This document shows positions 7,100 through 16,394 of a DNA stretch of 54,955 nucleotides, one piece after another. Source of the stretch: RGIG1995 sp045126815 (GTDB lineage Bacteria; Bacillota; Clostridia; Oscillospirales; CAG-272). A program made the translations under genes and the position numbers. Below the pieces are notes generated by a model. It made no database searches and was not told the DNA's origin. It saw only the letters and a list, made by a program, of their open reading frames with translations. The first letter of the stretch is position 1; each line of letters starts with the position of its first letter. The stretch is taken from the NCBI GenBank assembly GCA_045126815.1, contig JBGVPD010000042.1, positions 1-54,955 on the forward strand. The letters run 5' to 3'.

Positions 7100-10000
7100 T
7101 TATTCCTCAACAACTGTCTGTTCAGGCTCGTTCTTGTCGATCTCAACGCTGCGGTATCTCTGGAGACCCGTACCTGCGGGGATCAACTTACCGATAATAA
7201 CGTTTTCTTTAAGTCCGAGCAAGTGGTCAACCTTACCTCTGATTGCCGCATCGGTAAGAACCTTTGTCGTTTCCTGGAACGATGCTGCAGAAAGGAATGA
7301 TTCTGTAAGCAACGCCGCCTTTGTGATACCAAGCAATACGGGAGTAACCGTAGCAAGACAAAGATCGCGTTCGCCTGCGTCAATTCTTGCCTGAATTGCT
7401 GCATTTTCGTCATTATACTCATTTACGTCGATCATCGAACCAAGCAACAAACTTGTATCTCCGGCATCCTCTACACGAACCTTACGTGTCATCTGACGGG
7501 TAATAACTTCAATATGCTTATCGTTGATTTCAACAGACTGCAAACGGTACACACGCTGAACTTCGCGAATAATGTAATCATATACGGCATCAAGTCCGCT
7601 TACTCTTGCAATATCCGCAGGGCTCATATAACCCTCTGTCAACGCCTGACCCTTAACAACGTAATCACCTTCGGCAACAATTATGCTCATACCGTAAGGC
7701 ACAGCATACGATGCGCTTTCGCCGGTTTCTTCAGACGTAATAACAACGTTTCTTGTTCTCTTAACATCCTGAATAGAAACCTTGCCCGAAATTTCGGTAA
7801 TAATAGCCGTCTTTTTGGGACGTCTTGCTTCAAACAATTCTTCAACTCTGGGAAGACCCTGAGTAATATCCGAACCTGCAACACCACCGGTATGGAAGGT
7901 TCTCATCGTAAGCTGCGTACCGGGTTCACCGATAGACTGAGCCGCGATAATACCAACAGATTCACCAACGTTTACAAGCTTACCGGAAGCCATATCGGCA
8001 CCGTAACACTTAGCGCAAACGCCGTGTCTTGCCTTACACTTAAGAACTGTACGAATATATACTTTTTCTATACCTGCAGCAATAATATTGTCTGCATCTT
8101 CATCAGTCATCATAGTATCGCCGGGTACAATAACGTTTCCGTTAGCATCAACAACATCACCGATCGTATATCTGCCAACAAGTCTGTCCTTAAACGGCTC
8201 GATAACGTCTGCTCCGTCTTTGATGGTACTTACCCAGTAACCTTCTGTCGAACCACAGTCATCTTCACGTACAATAACTTCCTGAGATACATCAACAAGA
8301 CGTCTTGTCAAGTAACCCGAGTCAGCCGTACGAAGAGCTGTATCCGAAAGTGACTTACGCGCACCACGCGCAGCAATAAAGTATTCGAGGATGTTAAGAC
8401 CTTCACGGAAGTTCGATTTGATCGGAATTTCCATTGTACGTCCGTTTGTAGCAAACATAAGTCCACGCATACCTGCGAGCTGACGCATCTGCGTAATGTT
8501 ACCACGGGCACCGGAGTCTGACATCATCTTAATCGAGTTATAACGGTCAAAACTTGTTTGAAGTGCCGCTACAACGTCTTTTGTCGTCTGTTCCCAAACA
8601 GCTATAACATTTCTGTAACGTTCTTCTTCGGTAAGTTCACCGTACATAAAGTGTTCCTGAATTTCAGCAACCTTTCTTTCGGCTTTGTCTATCAAAGTAT
8701 ACTTTTCCGGAGGAATAGTAACGTCAGCATAAGAAATAGATATAGATGCTTTGGTTGAATATTTGTAGCCTAAGGATTTAATGTTATCAAGAACCGTAGC
8801 AGTAACAGATGCGCCGTGGATCTTGATACAACGGTCAACTATCTGTCCAAGCTGCTTCTTACCTGCTGTAAACATAATTTCAAGGTCAAGAAGTTTAGAA
8901 GGATCACTTCTGTCTACAAATCCCAAATCCTGAGGAATAATGCTGTTAAATATAAGTCTTCCGAGTGTCGCATCAATAACACCGGTAACTGTTTCGCCGT
9001 TTATTTCGCGTGATATACGAACCTTGATAGGAGCATGGAGTCCGAGCTGTTTGTTCTCATAAGCCATCATAGCTTCATCAAAGTCACGGAAAACTCTTCC
9101 CTCGCCCTTTTCACCTGCTTTGTCAATGGTAAGATAGAAAGCACCGAGGACCATATCCTGTGAAGGAACGGTAACGGCTCTACCGTCAGCAGGTTTAAGC
9201 AAGTTGTTTGCAGAAAGCATAAGGAATCTTGCCTCTGCCTGAGCCTCTGCAGAAAGCGGTACGTGAACAGGCATCTGGTCACCGTCGAAGTCCGCATTAA
9301 ACGCTGTACATACAAGAGGATGAAGTTTAATCGCTCTACCCTCTACGAGTACGGGTTCAAACGCCTGAATTGAAAGACGGTGAAGTGTAGGAGCACGGTT
9401 AAGAAGAACGGGGTGTTCTTTAATAACGTTTTCGAGCGCATCCCATACGTCAGGATTAACCTTTTCCACTTTCTTTTTAGCCTCTTTAATGTTTGACGCC
9501 TTCTGTGTTTCCACAAGACGCTTCATTACGAAAGGCTTAAAGAGTTCAAGCGCCATTTCCTTAGGAAGTCCGCACTGGAATATCTTAAGTTCAGGACCAA
9601 CAACGATAACCGAACGTCCTGAATAGTCAACACGTTTACCGAGAAGGTTCTGACGGAAACGTCCCTGCTTACCGCGAAGCATTTCTGACAATGATTTGAG
9701 AGGACGGTTGTTAGGACCTGTTACGGGTTTACCTCTTCTACCGTTATCAAACAACGCGTCAACAGCTTCCTGAAGCATACGCTTTTCGTTTCTTATAATA
9801 ATTTCGGGAGCATTAAGCTCAATAAGTCTCTTAAGACGGTTATTTCTGTTAATAACACGACGGTAAAGGTCGTTAAGGTCTGACGTTGCGTATCTGCCTC
9901 CGTCAAGCTGAACCATAGGACGAATTTCCGGAGGAATTACGGGAATTACATCAAGAATCATCCATTCAGGCTTATTACCCGACTTTCTAAACGCCTCAAC

Positions 10001-10645
10001 AACTTCGAGTCTCTTGATTATACGAAGTTTCTTTTGACCTGTTGCAGTTGCAAGTTCTTCTTTGAGTTCCTTTGCAAGTGCTTCAACGTCAAGTTCGTGA
10101 AGAAGCTGCTTAATAGCCTCAGCACCCATACCTACCTTAAAGTCGTTTTCATAACGTTCAAGGTTATCTCTGTATTCGCGCTCTGTAAGGAGCTGTTTCT
10201 TTTCAAGGGGAGTTGTTCCCGGATCAATTACTATATACTGTGCAAAGTAAAGAACCTTTTCCAAAAGACGGGGGGAAATATCAAGAAGGAGACCCATTCT
10301 CGAAGGAATCGCTCTGAAATACCAGATATGCGAAACCGGAGCCGCAAGTTCAATGTGGCCCATACGTTCACGACGTACTTTTTTTGTCGTAACTTCAACG
10401 CCGCACTTCTCGCAAACCTTACCCTTATAGCGTACTCTCTTATATTTACCGCACATACATTCCCAGTCTTTTGTAGGACCAAAGATGCGTTCGCAGTAAA
10501 GACCGTCACGCTCTGCCTTAAGTGTTCTGTAGTTTATTGTTTCGGGACGCTTAACTTCACCGGAAGACCAAGCTCTGATCTTTTCCGGATCAGCCAGACT
10601 AATGCGTATAGAGTCAAATATATTATGTTCCATGTTCTGTTCCAT
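7100..10645 (-). CDS. rpoC: DNA-directed RNA polymerase subunit beta'
   Basis: Largest catalytic subunit of RNA polymerase. The 1181-residue protein has the N-terminal zinc ribbon (CMC...CEKC), the lid/rudder region, the metal-binding NADFDGDQ motif (Asp452, 454, 456), the bridge helix, the trigger loop around GEPGTQLTMRTFHTGG and the second zinc site (C...CKARHGVCAKC). It lacks the large SI3 insertion of proteobacteria. The motif reads NADFDGDQMPVH, with Pro459 where nearly all bacteria have Ala. I choose the ATG at 10645, preceded by AAGGAG at 8 nt, over an ATG that overlaps the rpoB stop codon. It is translationally adjacent to rpoB. Confidence 0.97.
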   Translation of the reverse strand: MEQNMEHNIFDSIRISLADPEKIRAWSSGEVKRPETINYRTLKAERDGLYCERIFGPTKDWECMCGKYKRVRYKGKVCEKCGVEVTTKKVRRERMGHIELAAPVSHIWYFRAIPSRMGLLLDISPRLLEKVLYFAQYIVIDPGTTPLEKKQLLTEREYRDNLERYENDFKVGMGAEAIKQLLHELDVEALAKELKEELATATGQKKLRIIKRLEVVEAFRKSGNKPEWMILDVIPVIPPEIRPMVQLDGGRYATSDLNDLYRRVINRNNRLKRLIELNAPEIIIRNEKRMLQEAVDALFDNGRRGKPVTGPNNRPLKSLSEMLRGKQGRFRQNLLGKRVDYSGRSVIVVGPELKIFQCGLPKEMALELFKPFVMKRLVETQKASNIKEAKKKVEKVNPDVWDALENVIKEHPVLLNRAPTLHRLSIQAFEPVLVEGRAIKLHPLVCTAFNADFDGDQMPVHVPLSAEAQAEARFLMLSANNLLKPADGRAVTVPSQDMVLGAFYLTIDKAGEKGEGRVFRDFDEAMMAYENKQLGLHAPIKVRISREINGETVTGVIDATLGRLIFNSIIPQDLGFVDRSDPSKLLDLEIMFTAGKKQLGQIVDRCIKIHGASVTATVLDNIKSLGYKYSTKASISISYADVTIPPEKYTLIDKAERKVAEIQEHFMYGELTEEERYRNVIAVWEQTTKDVVAALQTSFDRYNSIKMMSDSGARGNITQMRQLAGMRGLMFATNGRTMEIPIKSNFREGLNILEYFIAARGARKSLSDTALRTADSGYLTRRLVDVSQEVIVREDDCGSTEGYWVSTIKDGADVIEPFKDRLVGRYTIGDVVDANGNVIVPGDTMMTDEDADNIIAAGIEKVYIRTVLKCKARHGVCAKCYGADMASGKLVNVGESVGIIAAQSIGEPGTQLTMRTFHTGGVAGSDITQGLPRVEELFEARRPKKTAIITEISGKVSIQDVKRTRNVVITSEETGESASYAVPYGMSIIVAEGDYVVKGQALTEGYMSPADIARVSGLDAVYDYIIREVQRVYRLQSVEINDKHIEVITRQMTRKVRVEDAGDTSLLLGSMIDVNEYNDENAAIQARIDAGERDLCLATVTPVLLGITKAALLTESFLSAASFQETTKVLTDAAIRGKVDHLLGLKENVIIGKLIPAGTGLQRYRSVEIDKNEPEQTVVEE

Positions 10646-10662
10646 TTTCTTTTCTCCTTCCA

Positions 10663-13600
10663 TCAGTCGTCACCCAAATCGTCATCGAAATCATCCCCGT
10701 CATCTACGGAGTAGAAATCGTCGTCATCATCTGTTTCTTCTTCGGTGAAAGAGTCCATAACGTCATCCGTTACAACACTTTCGCCAATCTCTTCTGCAGT
10801 AACGTAATTTACAGCATCTGTTTCCTCTTCGCCTATCTTCGCAAGTTCGATCTCGTTGCCGTCCTTATCAAGAACACAAACGTCAAGCGCCAACGCCTGA
10901 AGTTCCTTTACAAGAACCTTGAAAGATTCGGGAATTCCGGGACGAGGTATATTTTGTCCCTTAACGATAGCTTCGTAAGTCTTAACACGTCCTGTAACGT
11001 CGTCAGACTTAACGGTAAGAATTTCCTGAAGTGTGTAAGCTGCGCCGTAAGCTTCCAATGCCCAAACTTCCATTTCTCCGAAACGCTGACCGCCGAACTG
11101 AGCTTTACCGCCCAAAGGCTGCTGTGTAACGAGAGCGTAAGGACCTGTTGAACGAGCATGGATCTTATCGTCAACGAGGTGGTGGAGTTTGAGGTAATAC
11201 ATTACACCTACAGTAACAGGGTTATCAAATGCTTCACCCGTTCTACCATCGTAAAGTATCGACTTACCGTCAACGACCTTAAGCTTTCCTTCTTCAAGAA
11301 GCTGTGCCATATAAGCTTCGTCTGCTATTTCTTCATCAGCAAGTCTTCTTATATCTTTATTACCGCTTTCATTTACTACCTCTTCAAACAAAGGTTTACC
11401 CTTAACGTTTTCATTAGGTAATACATCACGGTAAAGACCTGCCATAGTCAAACATTCTGTAATATCTTTTTCTGTAGCGCCGTCGAATACAGGTGTCATA
11501 ACCTTCCAGCCCATTTTTCTTGCCGCCATACCGAGATGCACTTCAAGCACCTGACCGATATTCATTCGGGAAGGAACGCCCAGAGGGTTAAGAACTATAT
11601 CAAGCGGAGTACCATCGGGAAGGAACGGCATATCTTCGGGAGGAAGAATACGGGATACAACACCCTTGTTACCGTGACGTCCCGCCATTTTGTCACCAAC
11701 AGAGATCTTTCTCTTCTGTGCAACGTAAACCTTTACAACCTTGTTAACGCCGGGAGGAAGATCATCCGAGTTATCTCTTGAGAATACTTTAACGTCAACA
11801 ACAACGCCCGATTCACCGTGAGGAAGTCTCAACGAAGTATCTCTTACTTCTCTTGCCTTTTCACCGAAAATAGCACGGAGAAGTCTTTCTTCTGCAGTAA
11901 GGTCTGTTTCACCCTTAGGTGTAACTTTACCTACGAGGATATCTCCTGCCTTAACTTCTGTACCCTTTCTTACGATACCTTCGGGGGTAAGATCCTTAAG
12001 GCCGTCTGCACCTACGTTAGGTATTTCACACGTAATTTCTTCCGGACCGAGTTTTGTGTCACGGGATTCGTGTGAATATTCTTCTATATGAATAGATGTA
12101 TATACGTCATCGCGAACAAGACGTTCGTTAAGCAATACAGCGTCTTCGTAGTTATAACCTTCCCAAGTCATAAATCCGATGAGAGCATTCTTACCAAGAG
12201 CTATTTCACCCTTATCCGTTGCAGGACCGTCTGCAATAACCTGTCCTTTTTCAACATACTCACCGCATTTAACTATCGGAATCTGGTTTATACAAGTACC
12301 CTGGTTAGATCTCTTGAACTTAATAAGCTGATATGCATCTTTTCTGCCGTTTGCAGTACAGATCACGATTTCATCAGCGCATACGCGTTCAACAAGACCG
12401 CCTTCTTTTGCAACTACAACTACGCCAGAGTCAACAGCTGCTTTATATTCCATACCCGTACCAACGATAGGAGAGTCGGTAACGAACAACGGAACTGCCT
12501 GCTTCTGCATGTTTGAACCCATAAGAGCACGGGAGTTGTCGTCGTTTTCAAGGAAGGGGATCATAGCAGTAGCAACAGACACAACCATTTTAGGCGATAC
12601 GTCCATGTAGTCGCCCTGACTTGCATCAATTTCAATAATATCAGCCTGATGTCTTGCAGTTACTCTCTTATTTACAAATCTGTTATCTTCCGTCAAAGGC
12701 TCGTTTGCCTGAACAACCGTATAGTTATCTTCTATATCAGCAGTCATATATTCAACTTCATCAAGAACTCTGCCCGTCTCTTTATCGATCTTTCTGTAAG
12801 GAGCTTCGATAAAGCCGTAGTCGTTAATTCTTGCATAAGTCGAAAGGTAAGAGATCAAACCGATGTTAGGACCTTCAGGAGTTTCGATAGGACACATTCT
12901 ACCGTAATGGGTATAGTGTACGTCACGAACTTCGAAGGAAGCTCTGTCTCTTGAAAGACCGCCGGGACCGAGAGCTGACAAACGACGTTTGTGTGTCAAT
13001 TCTGCCAAGGGGTTGTTCTGGTCCATAAACTGTGACAACGGTGATGAACCGAAGAATTCACGGATAGCTGTTACAACCGGTCTTATATTAATGAGGTTTT
13101 CAGGGCTCAAAGTATCGCTGTCCTGAATAGTCATTCTTTCCTTAACGATCTTGTCCATACGAGAGAAACCGATTCTGAGCTGGTTCTGGAGAAGTTCGCC
13201 TACGCAGCGGAGACGACGGTTACCCAAATGGTCAATATCATCAACTGTACCGATATCATGTGCCAAACCAACAAGATAGTTAATTGAAGCAAAGATATCG
13301 TCTTTTGTTATATGTTTGGGACAAAGTTCAGCAATTCTGCTCTTTGCCTCTTCAATAATTCTTTCTTTGTCGCCTTCGCAGTTTTCAGCAATTTCAAGCA
13401 ATACCGAAAGTCTTGCCTTTTCGTTGATTCCTGCTTCCTTAAGGTCATATCCCAATACAGTTTCGGGATAAACCATTCCGTTTGAAAGAACTTTGAGTTC
13501 GTTATTTTCTTCCGTATATATAGAAAGCTCGTTTACACCCTTGCTTTCTATATCGTTTGCGATCTCGTTTGTAACAAGTGTACCTGCTTCATAAAGGAGT

Positions 13601-14526
13601 TCGCCTGTGATAGGACTGATTACATTAGAACAAAGAGTTCTTCCCACGATTCTCTTTGCAATTCCCATCTTCTTATCAAACTTATATCTACCTACGTTTG
13701 CAAGGTCATAACGTTTGGGATCAAAGAAGAGGTTGTTAATAAGAATCTGAGCACTTTCAACCAACGGAGGTTCACCGGGACGAAGCTTCTTATAAATTTC
13801 TTTCAACGCCTCATCGCCAACGGTAGTACCGTTCTTCTGAGCTTCCTGATTCATACCGTCTTTTTCAAGAGTCTGTACGATCTTGGGATCTTCACCGAAG
13901 AGCGCTTTGATCTCCGCATCACTTTCTACGCCTAAAGCGCGGATAAGTATAGTTACGGGAATCTTACGGTTTTTATCAATACGAACATAGAAAACGTCAT
14001 TAGCATCCGTCTCGTATTCAAGCCATGCGCCTCTGTAAGGAATCACAGTAGCTGTATAGAGCTTCTTACCTGTTTTGTCTATAGTGCTGTCATAATACAT
14101 ACCGGGAGAACGAACGATCTGCGATACGATTACTCTTTCAGCACCGTTAATAACGAAAGTTCCGTTTTCTGTCATAAGGGGGAAGTCACCCATGAAGACA
14201 TTCTTGTCGATAACTTCACCTGTTTCCTTATTATACATACGTACGGTCACTCTCAAAGGAACTGCATAGTTTACGTCTCTTTCCTTGCATTCCTCAACGG
14301 GATACTTCGGGTTGGGATCAACAGTGTAATCCACAAACTCAATGTAGATATTGCCCGAGTAATCAACGATAGGCGATACATCGCGCAATACTTCCTTCAG
14401 ACCTTCTTCCAGGAACCACTGATATGATTTTTTCTGCACCTCAATCAAATTGGGCATGTCGAGTGTTTCATCGATTTTAGAAAAACTCATTCTGACATTT
14501 GTTCCAAGCTTATGGGGCTTGACCAT
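10663..14526 (-). CDS. rpoB: DNA-directed RNA polymerase subunit beta
   Basis: Second catalytic subunit of RNA polymerase. At 1287 residues it is longer than the Bacillus protein, partly through a very acidic tail (about 45 residues rich in Asp/Glu after NYVTAEE). The rifampicin pocket reads FFGSSPLSQFMDQNNPLAEL. Asp502, His512 and Ser517 (E. coli 516, 526, 531) are intact, while Pro496 stands at E. coli Gln510. The catalytic C-terminal region GDKMAGRHGNKGVVS and GGKAQFGGQRFGEMEVWALEA are conserved. The start at 14526 has a GGAGTG site; an internal ATG at residue 13 is an alternative. rplJ-rplL, which usually precede rpoB, are absent: rpsT is divergent instead. Confidence 0.97.
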   Translation of the reverse strand: MVKPHKLGTNVRMSFSKIDETLDMPNLIEVQKKSYQWFLEEGLKEVLRDVSPIVDYSGNIYIEFVDYTVDPNPKYPVEECKERDVNYAVPLRVTVRMYNKETGEVIDKNVFMGDFPLMTENGTFVINGAERVIVSQIVRSPGMYYDSTIDKTGKKLYTATVIPYRGAWLEYETDANDVFYVRIDKNRKIPVTILIRALGVESDAEIKALFGEDPKIVQTLEKDGMNQEAQKNGTTVGDEALKEIYKKLRPGEPPLVESAQILINNLFFDPKRYDLANVGRYKFDKKMGIAKRIVGRTLCSNVISPITGELLYEAGTLVTNEIANDIESKGVNELSIYTEENNELKVLSNGMVYPETVLGYDLKEAGINEKARLSVLLEIAENCEGDKERIIEEAKSRIAELCPKHITKDDIFASINYLVGLAHDIGTVDDIDHLGNRRLRCVGELLQNQLRIGFSRMDKIVKERMTIQDSDTLSPENLINIRPVVTAIREFFGSSPLSQFMDQNNPLAELTHKRRLSALGPGGLSRDRASFEVRDVHYTHYGRMCPIETPEGPNIGLISYLSTYARINDYGFIEAPYRKIDKETGRVLDEVEYMTADIEDNYTVVQANEPLTEDNRFVNKRVTARHQADIIEIDASQGDYMDVSPKMVVSVATAMIPFLENDDNSRALMGSNMQKQAVPLFVTDSPIVGTGMEYKAAVDSGVVVVAKEGGLVERVCADEIVICTANGRKDAYQLIKFKRSNQGTCINQIPIVKCGEYVEKGQVIADGPATDKGEIALGKNALIGFMTWEGYNYEDAVLLNERLVRDDVYTSIHIEEYSHESRDTKLGPEEITCEIPNVGADGLKDLTPEGIVRKGTEVKAGDILVGKVTPKGETDLTAEERLLRAIFGEKAREVRDTSLRLPHGESGVVVDVKVFSRDNSDDLPPGVNKVVKVYVAQKRKISVGDKMAGRHGNKGVVSRILPPEDMPFLPDGTPLDIVLNPLGVPSRMNIGQVLEVHLGMAARKMGWKVMTPVFDGATEKDITECLTMAGLYRDVLPNENVKGKPLFEEVVNESGNKDIRRLADEEIADEAYMAQLLEEGKLKVVDGKSILYDGRTGEAFDNPVTVGVMYYLKLHHLVDDKIHARSTGPYALVTQQPLGGKAQFGGQRFGEMEVWALEAYGAAYTLQEILTVKSDDVTGRVKTYEAIVKGQNIPRPGIPESFKVLVKELQALALDVCVLDKDGNEIELAKIGEEETDAVNYVTAEEIGESVVTDDVMDSFTEEETDDDDDFYSVDDGDDFDDDLGDD

Positions 14527-14797
14527 GCAACAATCACTCCATTCAAATTAATAGGCATACCAAAAAGTCCCCTGATTTACACTCTTTTTTTCTTTCGCTA
14601 CCCCTACGGCATGCTGGTTACAGCCGAATTATAAGCTGCGAAAAAATCAAAGACTGTACGCCACGGAAGTCAGTGGTATGTCCCTAAACATTCATTATTT
14701 CGGAACTGCCTCTTTTGTTAAAAAAGCAGTATTCTCTCCTTGTTTTTGCCACCACCGAGCAATATTCTCATCTATCAAATAACGCTGGTTGGGCAGT
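14527..14797 (-). promoter_or_regulatory. Long structured 5' leader of rpoB
   Basis: About 270 nt lie between the rpoB promoter and start codon with no credible gene. On the minus strand I see a hairpin with an 11-bp stem (ACTGCTTTTTT with AAAAGAGGCAGT, AACA-type loop, around 14705-14731), a TACCAC/GTGGCGTA hairpin around 14660-14690 and a CAGC...GCTG stem. The leader may control rpoBC in place of the L10-type autoregulation seen elsewhere. I do not recognise a known RNA family. Confidence 0.5.
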
Positions 14798-14802
14798 ATA
14801 TA

Positions 14803-14831
14803 ATCTTATCACTTTTTACAATAATTGTCAA
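14803..14831 (-). promoter_or_regulatory. Sigma-A promoter of rpoB-rpoC
   Basis: Minus strand TTGACA, 17-bp spacer, TAAGAT, in the short AT-rich gap between rpoB and the divergent rpsT promoter. Confidence 0.7.
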
Positions 14832-14896
14832 CAAAATTTCTCCCCTTTAACAAAAATTAACAAAAAATTAATATTTCAAAAAAATTAAAAAAAGAC

Positions 14897-14925
14897 TTGA
14901 TTTTTCCAAGAAAATGTGGTAGTAT
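14897..14925 (+). promoter_or_regulatory. Sigma-A promoter of rpsT
   Basis: TTGATT, 17-bp spacer, TAGTAT, 45 nt before the rpsT start and about 65 bp from the divergent rpoB promoter. Confidence 0.7.
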
Positions 14926-14969
14926 AGGGAATTGATAGAAGTATAAGATTTTCCAGGGAGGTGAAATAC

Positions 14970-15236
14970 ATGCCTAACATTAAGTCCGCAAAGAAGCGTG
15001 TTAAAACTATCGAGGCTAAAACCTTACAGAATAAGATGCTCAAGACTGCTCTCAAAACAGCTATGAAGAAATATGAAGCAGCAATCGAAGCAGGCGAAAA
15101 AGAAGTTGCAGCAGAAACATACATGACTGCTGTTAAGAAACTTGACAAGGCAGTTGCACAGGGTCTTCTCCACAAGAATGCCGCTGCTCGCAAAAAGAGC
15201 CAGTTCACTCGCAAGCTCAATACATTGAATGCGTAA
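14970..15236 (+). CDS. rpsT: 30S ribosomal protein S20
   Basis: S20 is a small basic three-helix protein that binds 16S rRNA early in 30S assembly. The 88 residues start PNIKSAKKRVKTIEAK and end HKNAAARKKSQFTRKLN, the family's N- and C-terminal signatures. The ATG at 14970 is preceded by GGGAGGTG at 7 nt; an in-frame GTG three codons earlier lies inside that site. It is monocistronic, with a strong terminator immediately after, and divergent from rpoB, an arrangement in which rplJL would more usually be expected. Confidence 0.97.
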   Translation: MPNIKSAKKRVKTIEAKTLQNKMLKTALKTAMKKYEAAIEAGEKEVAAETYMTAVKKLDKAVAQGLLHKNAAARKKSQFTRKLNTLNA

Positions 15237-15249
15237 GTTTAGTATGAAT

Positions 15250-15280
15250 ATGCCGACTCATTTCGAGTCGGCATTTTTTC
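15250..15280 (+). terminator. Intrinsic terminator of rpsT
   Basis: A 10-bp perfect stem ATGCCGACTC/GAGTCGGCAT with a 5-nt loop and six U residues. Confidence 0.96.
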
Positions 15281-15339
15281 GTTTTATAACACAAAATAGA
15301 GAGTTAGCAGGTTTTGTCTACCGACTTTCTATTGTATTC

Positions 15340-15383
15340 AAAAAAAAACAAAGCGCTGTATTTCTTACGAAATATCAACGCTT
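15340..15383 (-). terminator. Intrinsic terminator of the Wzz-family gene
   Basis: On the minus strand AAGCGTTGATATTTC pairs with GAAATACAGCGCTT (one bulged A) across a GTAA loop, followed by a T-rich run of ten or more residues. It begins about 25 nt after the stop codon. Confidence 0.9.
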
Positions 15384-15410
15384 AGTATCAGTATTTCAAA
15401 AACAAATAGC

Positions 15411-16115
15411 TTATTTATAAGCTTTCTTCTTTTTTACACCGCCCTCATTATTGGGAATAACACCCAAAACAGAGATATCGTATCTTTCTCTTATCTTAGC
15501 CTCATCGGAAACCGTGTTGTCAAAAAGCACTATCAAAAAGAGAACGACACATACCAAAACAACACCTAAAATACCGCCGATAGCTATATTTTTTGATGTA
15601 TTGGGAGAATAGGGCGAATAAACTACTTTTGCATTATCCAAAGTATCGATCTGTATATTCGCAACAGAATCAACAATAACCTGCGGAGCCTTTGCCGCAA
15701 CAGCGTTGCAGATCAATGCAGAAAGTTCAGGGTCGGCAGTCTTTGCTGTTACCTGAATAAAGTTCGACTCTCCGATTTGAGAATAAGACACAGCCCCCTT
15801 CACAAAACCGGTACTGTACTTCTCTCCCGTCTCTTGCTCAAGCACATCTACAACTAATTCTGCTGTTATATCATCTTCCAAAACAACGAGGCAGTTCTCA
15901 ACCAATTTCAACGTCGTTTCAATTCCGGATATTGATACGCCCGATTCCCAATCAGAACTCTTTACACTCATCTTAATTTTTGACATATACATAGGAGTTG
16001 CAAAATATTCGGAATATATAAAAGCCGATGATGCACCTATAACGCAACACAGAACAATAATCAACCAGTTTTTCAGCAATTTATTAAAAAACACTTTTAA
16101 ATCAATAGACTCCAT
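15411..16115 (-). CDS. Wzz/YveK-type polysaccharide chain-length regulator (orphan)
   Basis: Members of this family are inner-membrane proteins that set chain length or act as activators of a tyrosine kinase in capsule or exopolysaccharide synthesis. The 234-residue protein has the family layout: a cytoplasmic start, TM1 around residues 17-36, an extracytoplasmic domain (about 40-170), a Pro-containing stretch VVYSPYSPNTSKN, TM2 at about 176-198 and a short cytosolic tail. The tail lacks a kinase domain and a clear tyrosine cluster. No glycosyltransferase, flippase or BY-kinase gene is adjacent, so the partner must be elsewhere or the role is different. It has its own promoter and terminator. 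Confidence 0.8.
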   Translation of the reverse strand: MESIDLKVFFNKLLKNWLIIVLCCVIGASSAFIYSEYFATPMYMSKIKMSVKSSDWESGVSISGIETTLKLVENCLVVLEDDITAELVVDVLEQETGEKYSTGFVKGAVSYSQIGESNFIQVTAKTADPELSALICNAVAAKAPQVIVDSVANIQIDTLDNAKVVYSPYSPNTSKNIAIGGILGVVLVCVVLFLIVLFDNTVSDEAKIRERYDISVLGVIPNNEGGVKKKKAYK

Positions 16116-16158
16116 GAAGGTTTTCTCCTTTTACACTACATTAACCTTATTCCTTTTT

Positions 16159-16187
16159 AGTATAACACACCAAAAAATAAAAATCAA
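16159..16187 (-). promoter_or_regulatory. Sigma-A promoter of the Wzz-family gene
   Basis: Minus strand TTGATT, 17-bp spacer, TATACT with a TG extended -10. It is divergent from the promoter at 16292-16320. Confidence 0.8.
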
Positions 16188-16291
16188 TACTTTTTCTTAT
16201 TATCACGTTAAGATTTTATATTCCTCATTAGTTGATTTATATATATAAATGTATAATATTATAATAAATATGCTAATTTCTCCAAATCTTC

Positions 16292-16320
16292 TTGACATAG
16301 GTTAAAAGGTGTAGTATCAT
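16292..16320 (+). promoter_or_regulatory. Sigma-A promoter of the PIG-L / NagB-like operon
   Basis: TTGACA, 17-bp spacer, TATCAT. The leader of about 65 nt contains a small GTGC...GCAC hairpin around 16341-16362. Confidence 0.83.
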
Positions 16321-16394
16321 AATAGAAGATAGTATTTACGTGCATATCGTATGGTAGAGCACAAAATTTTATATAAACGGAGATGTATATCAGA

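Noticed and set aside
7514..8353. Long open frame on the plus strand inside rpoC
   Set aside because: It is antisense to conserved rpoC codons, lacks a ribosome-binding site and has a cysteine/asparagine-rich composition typical of shadow frames.
13025..13070. Possible rifampicin-resistance change in RpoB (Pro at E. coli Gln510)
   Set aside because: The main resistance positions (Asp502, His512, Ser517 here) are wild type, so no resistance is predicted.
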